Assembly: GCA_017551465.1 (NCBI GenBank)
Contig: JAFZLN010000135.1
Span: 1-7,621, forward strand
DNA: 7,621 nt
Direction: 5' to 3'
From: Bacilli bacterium
Lineage (GTDB): Bacteria > Bacillota_I > Bacilli_A > RFN20 > CAG-826
Shown here: positions 1 to 4,126 of the stretch, one piece after another
Layout of the letters: the number at the start of each line of letters is the position of its first letter
Numbering within the stretch: position 1 is the first letter of the stretch
The notes under the pieces: generated by a model
The model's database searches: none
Told to the model about the DNA's origin: nothing
What the model saw: the letters and a program-made list of their open reading frames with translations, nothing else
Translations under genes and position numbers: made by a program

Positions 1-558
1 AACTGTTTCTTTAATCCTTTATACCAGGATAAGTTTTGGCTATACATTGTCTTTACCGTCGTGTTAGTCATTATCGTCATTTTAATTGATGGACTTGTGG
101 CCTTAATTATCCGTAAGATGCCAGAAAAGTGGTTTCAAAAAGATAAAGGCATGTTTAAAACAGGACCAAGAGAATTTAAATTTTATAAATTCTTAAGAGT
201 GAATAAATGGAAAGAACATGTTCCTGAATTAGGTAGTTTTACTGGTTTTCACAAAAACCAATTCGCTAATCCGTTTGATAACGAATATGTCTCCCGTTTC
301 ATTTTAGAAGCTAGGTATGGTGTCGCTATCCACATTTGGAGTGTGCCAGCGTCATTCTTAATTCTTTTATTAGACTGGAAAATGTACACCGGTCAATCAA
401 ATATCTGGTTAACAATTGCCTTACCTGTCGCGATTGTTAACGCAATATTGATTGTCCTGCCAGCGTTCATATTAAAATATAATCTTCCAACGCTTGTAAG
501 AATCTATAATAACAATCTAGAAAAAGAGCAACGCAAATTAAATAAAGAACATCGCTAA
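1..558 (+). CDS. CrtO-like acyltransferase family membrane protein (5' end missing)
   Basis: The frame is open from the first base, so the start lies outside the window; 185 residues are visible. The protein resembles CrtO, which in Staphylococcus aureus acylates glycosyl-4,4'-diaponeurosporenoate in the last step of staphyloxanthin synthesis. Shared features, judged from memory of the family, are a hydrophobic helix at about 12-37 followed by a KMPEKWF-type segment, then FKxxxREFKFY and a VNKWKEHVPELG segment. Next come an E-A-R-Y-(4)-H motif (E103, H111) running into a second helix (about 108-125), a third helix (about 134-159) and a closing KYNLPTLVRI segment. The C-terminus is charged and cytosolic-looking. 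Its last 21 bases overlap the end of the opposing lysoplasmalogenase gene. Family membership is fairly secure. The substrate is not, because no carotenoid gene is visible and related proteins occur in organisms without staphyloxanthin. Confidence 0.72.
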   Translation, partial: NCFFNPLYQDKFWLYIVFTVVLVIIVILIDGLVALIIRKMPEKWFQKDKGMFKTGPREFKFYKFLRVNKWKEHVPELGSFTGFHKNQFANPFDNEYVSRFILEARYGVAIHIWSVPASFLILLLDWKMYTGQSNIWLTIALPVAIVNAILIVLPAFILKYNLPTLVRIYNNNLEKEQRKLNKEHR

Positions 559-1248
559 GGCGATTACAAATTGAGCCGCGTAATAAGTGACCGAGTTGGT
601 AATAATATCAACTGGTCTTTCTTTGCCTTTACCAAAATACGTGCCGCTTAAGATCAAATCAGAAATAGTGAACAATAAGCCACCAGCGAACATCATGATT
701 AATGTTGGATGAGCAAATCCAGTCATAATCGAGAGACTTAACGCTGATAAAGTCATACTGAATAAGAAGAAACCATAAGCAATACTAATAGCCTTATAGC
801 CGGTATAATCAAGTTTCATTGGTTTAGCGATGAACAGGTTCATCACACTAATGAAAGCGCCACCCACAAGTGGGAGAATGATATATAAAGGACTTTGTCC
901 ATTATAGAATTCTAAGAACATCCCACTGATATAAAAACCGTGTCCAATAAGAAACATGATAAATCCGGCGTATGTGAACGTTTTATCCTGCTCCTTGAAA
1001 ACATATTTGAAATCAAGCCAAATGTCGCCTAATAAGCCGAAAAATAGGCCTAAAGTAACAAATAAGGTGAGATAGTGCTGTCCTTTTTGATATAAAGAAA
1101 CCGCACTGACTAAAATAAAGAATAAAGAGGTGACCGCTTTGATCATTGTGGCCTTAACGGAATAGCCCCTAATCTTTTCAAGCAAGAATAAAGTCAGGCT
1201 AATCGCCCCTAAAAATATAAAGAAGATACAAAGGATTAATGGAAGCAT
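538..1248 (-). CDS. YhhN/TMEM86 family lysoplasmalogenase
   Basis: This is an integral membrane protein of 236 residues with about eight hydrophobic helices, the usual size of the YhhN family. Characterised members hydrolyse the vinyl-ether bond of lysoplasmalogen, releasing a fatty aldehyde and a glycerophospho compound. Family marks are GLLGDIWLD (about 71-79), IGHGFYISG (101-109), FTISDLILS (193-201, with D197) and YYAAQ near the C-terminus (222-226). A GTG at 1257 would add three residues. I prefer the ATG at 1248 because AGGTGA (1259-1254) sits five bases ahead of it and closely matches the anti-Shine-Dalgarno complement. That site overlaps the stop codon of the upstream aldehyde dehydrogenase, so the two are co-transcribed and probably translationally coupled. 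Its 3' end overlaps the CrtO-like gene by 21 bp with no clear terminator. The family call is strong; plasmalogen as the natural substrate is inferred. Confidence 0.85.
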   Translation of the reverse strand: MLPLILCIFFIFLGAISLTLFLLEKIRGYSVKATMIKAVTSLFFILVSAVSLYQKGQHYLTLFVTLGLFFGLLGDIWLDFKYVFKEQDKTFTYAGFIMFLIGHGFYISGMFLEFYNGQSPLYIILPLVGGAFISVMNLFIAKPMKLDYTGYKAISIAYGFFLFSMTLSALSLSIMTGFAHPTLIMMFAGGLLFTISDLILSGTYFGKGKERPVDIITNSVTYYAAQFVIALAMFFI

Positions 1249-1253
1249 AATGG

Positions 1254-1259
1254 TCACCT
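1254..1259 (-). promoter_or_regulatory. Shine-Dalgarno site overlapping the aldehyde dehydrogenase stop codon
   Basis: Read on the minus strand, the dehydrogenase ends AAA TAG and the stop runs into AGGTGA, then CCATT and ATG (1248). The AGGTGA matches the 3' part of the consensus AGGAGGTGATC, and its spacing favours the ATG at 1248 over the GTG at 1257, which lies inside the site. A ribosome terminating on the upstream gene would sit directly on the downstream initiation site, as expected for translational coupling. Confidence 0.65.
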
Positions 1260-2664
1260 ATTTAAGAAACTTCGAAAATAGTTTCTTTTTCTTAGAAGTA
1301 TATGGATGTTCTCTCAAGGAGAGATTCATTTTAGTTTTACCGAATAAGACGGTTGAAGGATGGGTAAATTCTCTAAATCCCCATTCCCCATGGTATGCCC
1401 CCATGCCTGAATGGCCTGTGCCATTAAATGGGACGCCTTTAACCATGAGGTGTAAGCATACTTCGTTAATGCAACCGCCACCATATTGTTGGGTTTGCAT
1501 GACTTTCTTCGCCCATTTCTTATCCTTAGTGAAGATATAGAAGGCTAAGCCGTGTTCTCTTCTAGCAATCGTGTCTAATAACTTATCAACTTCGTTATCA
1601 TTAAACGGCACAACAGGAAGTAGTGGTCCAAAGATCTCATGATTTACAATTGGTTCATCAATATCGACTGGATAAATAATGGTTGGAGAATACTTCAAAG
1701 TATTGATATCGCCTTCCCCACCAAAGACAATACGATCGCGATACTGTTCAGCTTCATTAGCGATGTTCTCATATGCTCTTTGTGCAATAAATTTTGGATA
1801 CTCTGGATTGAGGTAAGCTTTTTCGCCAATCTGACGAATAATCTCGCTTTTCAATTCATTAATGAATTGTTCAGCCACTTCTGTGGCCACCGCAACTTGG
1901 TTAATGTTGATACAAATTTGGCCGGAATTACAAATCTTAAAGAAGGCAATTTTCCTCGCGGCATCTTTGAGATTTGCGTCCTTTCTAACAATGCACCAGT
2001 TACCTGTTTCTCCGCCTAATTCTAGGGTGACAGGAGTGAGATTTTTACTGGCCATTTCCATGACGTGTTTACCAACATTGGGGGAACCAGTATAGAAGAT
2101 TTTATCAACGCGTTCTTCTAAGCAGAAGTCCGCGACATCATGTCCCCCGTCGATAACGGTAATGTAGTTTTCTGGGAATGTTTGCGCAATGATATCTTTT
2201 AATGTTTGAGTAGTGGCTTTTGATTTACTACTGGCTTTAATTAAAGCGGTATTACCACCAGCAATCGAAGCGGCTAGTACACCAATTGATAACAAAACAG
2301 GAAAGTTAAATGGAGAGATAATCAAAGATACACCATATGGCATCTTATAAACTTTTGTGAAAATACTTGGGAAGCACGCTAATCCAGAAAAATGTGTCTC
2401 AGGCTTGCTCCATTTTTTAAGACCATGAATGATCTCATTGATTTCCATGATGACGTCACCGATATCGCAAAAATATGCTTCTGCATCGCTACGTCCTAAG
2501 TCGTCAAAAAGTGCCTTCTCTAAAGCGTCTTGATTCGCAGAAATTGCATTTCTTAATTTGATTAATTGTTCTTTTCTAAACGAAATGTCGAGAGTCTGGT
2601 TGGATAAGAAAAACTCTCTTTGCTTCTCCACAATTTGGTGGATATCTTCCTTTGTGTAACTCAT
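1258..2664 (-). CDS. ALDH3-type (fatty) aldehyde dehydrogenase
   Basis: A 468-residue NAD(P)+-dependent aldehyde dehydrogenase of class 3, the group that includes fatty aldehyde dehydrogenases and staphylococcal AldH. It oxidises aldehydes to acids. Visible marks are the SFRKEQLIKLRNAI segment near residue 28, ISPFNFP with the oxyanion Asn120, LIKAS with Lys143, the FTGS-type loop (here YTGSPNVGK, 191-199), LELGG with Glu215, NSGQIC with catalytic Cys251, EIFGPLLP (Glu343), and the GHSGMGAYHGEWGF C-terminal loop. The end is basic and lacks the hydrophobic tail of microsomal FALDH, so it is probably soluble. Two signature sites are unusual: the cofactor motif KPSE is KASS here, and the segment after LELGG reads ETGNW rather than KSP. 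The start is the ATG at 2664, with GGAG (2675-2672) seven bases upstream. It is the first gene of the operon with the lysoplasmalogenase. The family is certain; the substrate is inferred from the neighbour. Confidence 0.93.
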   Translation of the reverse strand: MSYTKEDIHQIVEKQREFFLSNQTLDISFRKEQLIKLRNAISANQDALEKALFDDLGRSDAEAYFCDIGDVIMEINEIIHGLKKWSKPETHFSGLACFPSIFTKVYKMPYGVSLIISPFNFPVLLSIGVLAASIAGGNTALIKASSKSKATTQTLKDIIAQTFPENYITVIDGGHDVADFCLEERVDKIFYTGSPNVGKHVMEMASKNLTPVTLELGGETGNWCIVRKDANLKDAARKIAFFKICNSGQICININQVAVATEVAEQFINELKSEIIRQIGEKAYLNPEYPKFIAQRAYENIANEAEQYRDRIVFGGEGDINTLKYSPTIIYPVDIDEPIVNHEIFGPLLPVVPFNDNEVDKLLDTIARREHGLAFYIFTKDKKWAKKVMQTQQYGGGCINEVCLHLMVKGVPFNGTGHSGMGAYHGEWGFREFTHPSTVLFGKTKMNLSLREHPYTSKKKKLFSKFLK

Positions 2665-2679
2665 ATGTCAACTCCATTT

Positions 2680-2711
2680 GTAGAACTGTTACATAATTCT
2701 ACTTCTGTTAC
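2680..2711. repeat. direct and inverted repeat in the dehydrogenase operon leader
   Basis: CTGTTAC occurs at 2686-2692 and again at 2705-2711, 19 bases apart, which is close to two helical turns. GTAGAA (2680-2685) and TTCTAC (2697-2702) also form a six-base inverted repeat with an 11-base loop. The block lies downstream of the likely transcription start and just upstream of the ribosome binding site. It could be an operator for a repressor or a small leader hairpin. The elements are short, so chance is possible. Confidence 0.35.
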
Positions 2712-2733
2712 TTTTAGTATACACCTTTTTACG

Positions 2734-2762
2734 ATTATATCTAATAAAAATGTGTGTTTGTG
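2734..2762 (-). promoter_or_regulatory. candidate promoter of the dehydrogenase-lysoplasmalogenase operon
   Basis: A perfect -10 TATAAT lies at 2739-2734 on the minus strand, about 70 bases before the dehydrogenase ATG. The -35 is poor: CACAAA at a 17-base spacing (2762-2757), or TCACAA at 18. Transcription would start near 2727, leaving a leader of about 60 bases that contains the repeats at 2680-2711. The -10 match is good; the weak -35 suggests a need for an activator or modest basal strength. Confidence 0.5.
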
Positions 2763-2815
2763 AGTAACCGAAGAAATCGCAAGATTGTCTATAAACTTTT
2801 AACATGGTCAAAAAA

Positions 2816-2836
2816 TGATTTTTTATTTAAAAATCA
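2816..2836. repeat. AT-rich inverted repeat in the divergent intergenic region
   Basis: TGATTTTT (2816-2823) and AAAAATCA (2829-2836) are perfect 8-base arms around TATTT. The site is between the two divergent promoters, upstream of the diguanylate cyclase. It could be a regulator site, but arms made mostly of A and T have little information. GATTTTT recurs once more at 2847-2853. Confidence 0.3.
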
Positions 2837-2856
2837 AAAATATGTAGATTTTTCCT

Positions 2857-2874
2857 TATAAAGTGTTTTAAAAT
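2857..2874 (+). promoter_or_regulatory. possible -10 region of the diguanylate cyclase gene
   Basis: Two overlapping candidates fit a -10 box: TATAAA at 2857-2862 and TAAAAT at 2869-2874. No convincing TTGACA-like -35 lies at the right distance from either. The leader would be about 18-30 bases and carries no recognisable Shine-Dalgarno site. Low confidence because the whole stretch is AT-rich. Confidence 0.3.
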
Positions 2875-2898
2875 ACCACTAACTTTTACTACAGCATT

Positions 2899-4038
2899 AT
2901 GGATATACCAAGTTATCTAGTTTCAAACATACCATTATTTGCTATTTCATCGGTCATGATCTTTTTGGCCTTTAGAAATTTAAATATCAGAAAAAAAGAG
3001 AGCGTCTACTTTCTTGTTTTCACGACAATTGTTTTGTTTTTATCTATTGTTTGTGCGCTCGAAAAGTATTCACAAAGAGCAGGCCTTCCTATTGTTGGTA
3101 CTATTTTTACATCAATAGGCTACATATTAAGCCCGACATTACTATATCTTTTCGTCTTGCTTGCCAATATGGAATTTAGACGCGAACGTTGGTTCTTTTG
3201 GATGCTCGGCATCCCTCTTATTGTAAATACAATAGTTTATATTCTTCCATTATTCATGAATGTCGAACCATTAAATCATTTAGTGTTCTATTACAAGATG
3301 AATGATGATGGGGTAACGGCTAGCTTCAATAGAGGGACATTCCTCAACTTCTTCTCTCACGCTTTATGCTTGTTCTATTTAGGCGTTGTAGTATATGTTT
3401 CAACGGTTAGATTTAATGGTAGACATCGCCGTGACAGCATTGTATTGCTTATTTGTGTTGTCTTTGTCCTTGCAACAGTTGTGGCCGAAGTAGTGTCTAA
3501 AAGAAACGATTTATTGAACATCGTTTGTGAAATCTGCGCCACTATTAATTACATATTTATCATGACCGTCAATTCTTCTAGAGATCCATTAACTAATCTC
3601 TATGATAGAAGAACATATCTAGAAGATGTTTCCCGCTATAAAGGCATTATTAATGGCCTTATTGCAATTGATATGAACGAATTAAAATTCGTTAATGATA
3701 ATTATGGCCATAAAACTGGTGACCAAGCACTTAGTTCATTAGCCAAGATTTTTGTGAACAGTATTGAGCCTTCCAACATGTGTGCATATCGTGTCAGTGG
3801 TGATGAATTTGTCATCTTGATGTTCAAAGGTAGAATCGAACAATTAGATAACGCTATGAGCACAATCAGACAAAAGATGCATGAATGTGAGTATAGCGCC
3901 GCTATTGGCTGCTGCTTTATCGACAAAAAAGCGGGCGATATCTCTTTCGAAGAGGCCGTTCGAAAGGCTGAAGAATTGATGTATCAAGATAAAAACAAAC
4001 ACTATATTGATACTGGTCACGCTCGTCGTGAACGCTAG
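2899..4038 (+). CDS. membrane-bound diguanylate cyclase (GGDEF domain)
   Basis: The protein has 379 residues. An N-terminal sensory membrane part has about seven helices (near 9-26, 35-53, 63-89, 97-120, 147-169, 180-199 and 205-223), with a short polar extracytoplasmic segment at about 121-146. A cytoplasmic GGDEF domain follows from about 227 to 370. The domain opens with RDPLTNLYDRR, has metal-binding Asp258 in IAIDMNELKFVNDNYGH, a TGDQAL segment and YRVSGDEF (signature at 300-304). Such domains make cyclic di-GMP from two GTP. The first signature glycine is serine here; SGDEF still keeps the G-D-E catalytic core, so activity is likely. The RxxD inhibitory site is absent (EPSN at the matching place). 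No helix links it to an EAL or HD-GYP domain. ATG 2899 is the first possible start after an in-frame stop at 2869, yet it lacks a ribosome binding site. The ligand of the membrane part is unknown. Confidence 0.9.
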   Translation: MDIPSYLVSNIPLFAISSVMIFLAFRNLNIRKKESVYFLVFTTIVLFLSIVCALEKYSQRAGLPIVGTIFTSIGYILSPTLLYLFVLLANMEFRRERWFFWMLGIPLIVNTIVYILPLFMNVEPLNHLVFYYKMNDDGVTASFNRGTFLNFFSHALCLFYLGVVVYVSTVRFNGRHRRDSIVLLICVVFVLATVVAEVVSKRNDLLNIVCEICATINYIFIMTVNSSRDPLTNLYDRRTYLEDVSRYKGIINGLIAIDMNELKFVNDNYGHKTGDQALSSLAKIFVNSIEPSNMCAYRVSGDEFVILMFKGRIEQLDNAMSTIRQKMHECEYSAAIGCCFIDKKAGDISFEEAVRKAEELMYQDKNKHYIDTGHARRER

Positions 4039-4073
4039 AAATAGTGTGCCACAATCAAAATAAAACACTAAAT

Positions 4074-4105
4074 TAACCATTGAAAAAATGGTTATTTTAT
4101 TATTT
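4074..4105 (+). terminator. weak intrinsic terminator after the diguanylate cyclase
   Basis: TAACCATT (4074-4081) pairs with AATGGTTA (4087-4094) around a GAAAA loop, giving a perfect 8-bp stem, and is followed by TTTTATTATTT. Only two pairs are G-C, so it should terminate inefficiently. It lies 35 bases after the stop at 4038 and overlaps the -35 element of the next gene. Confidence 0.5.
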
Positions 4106-4108
4106 AAT
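4080..4108 (+). promoter_or_regulatory. candidate promoter of the 5'-nucleotidase lipoprotein
   Basis: TTGAAA (4080-4085) and TTTAAT (4103-4108) are separated by exactly 17 bases; each differs from the sigma-A consensus at one position. Initiation near 4115 would give a leader of about 12 bases holding only the ribosome binding site. The -35 element lies inside the terminator hairpin at 4074-4094. Confidence 0.45.
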
Positions 4109-4114
4109 AATTGC

Positions 4115-4120
4115 AAAGGA
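4115..4120 (+). promoter_or_regulatory. ribosome binding site that fixes the lipoprotein start
   Basis: AAAGGA lies six bases before the ATG at 4127. An in-frame ATG at 4088 is further upstream, but it falls inside the terminator stem, has no such site, and would put thirteen residues ahead of a normal signal peptide. The start at 4127 is therefore preferred. Confidence 0.75.
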
Positions 4121-4126
4121 TTTTTT

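Noticed and set aside
551..564. ATCGC / GCGAT hairpin at the convergent gene ends, considered as a terminator.
   Set aside because: The stem has five pairs and no T-run follows on the plus strand, with only an interrupted one on the minus strand; too weak to call.
1250..2095. Three plus-strand open frames (at 1250-1540, 1639-2019 and 1862-2095).
   Set aside because: They lie opposite the aldehyde dehydrogenase, whose frame has all catalytic motifs; their peptides show no recognisable domain and they lack initiation signals.
3702..3926. Minus-strand open frame of 74 codons.
   Set aside because: It is antisense to the GGDEF domain, including its signature motif, so it is a shadow of that gene.
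4042..4070. TAGTGT / ACACTA inverted repeat after the diguanylate cyclase.
   Set aside because: Six pairs around a 17-base loop without a T-run; the hairpin at 4074-4094 is the better terminator.
4088..4126. Upstream ATG at 4088 as start of the 5'-nucleotidase lipoprotein.
   Set aside because: It lies in the terminator stem and has no ribosome binding site, while ATG 4127 has AAAGGA at six bases and begins a standard lipoprotein signal peptide.
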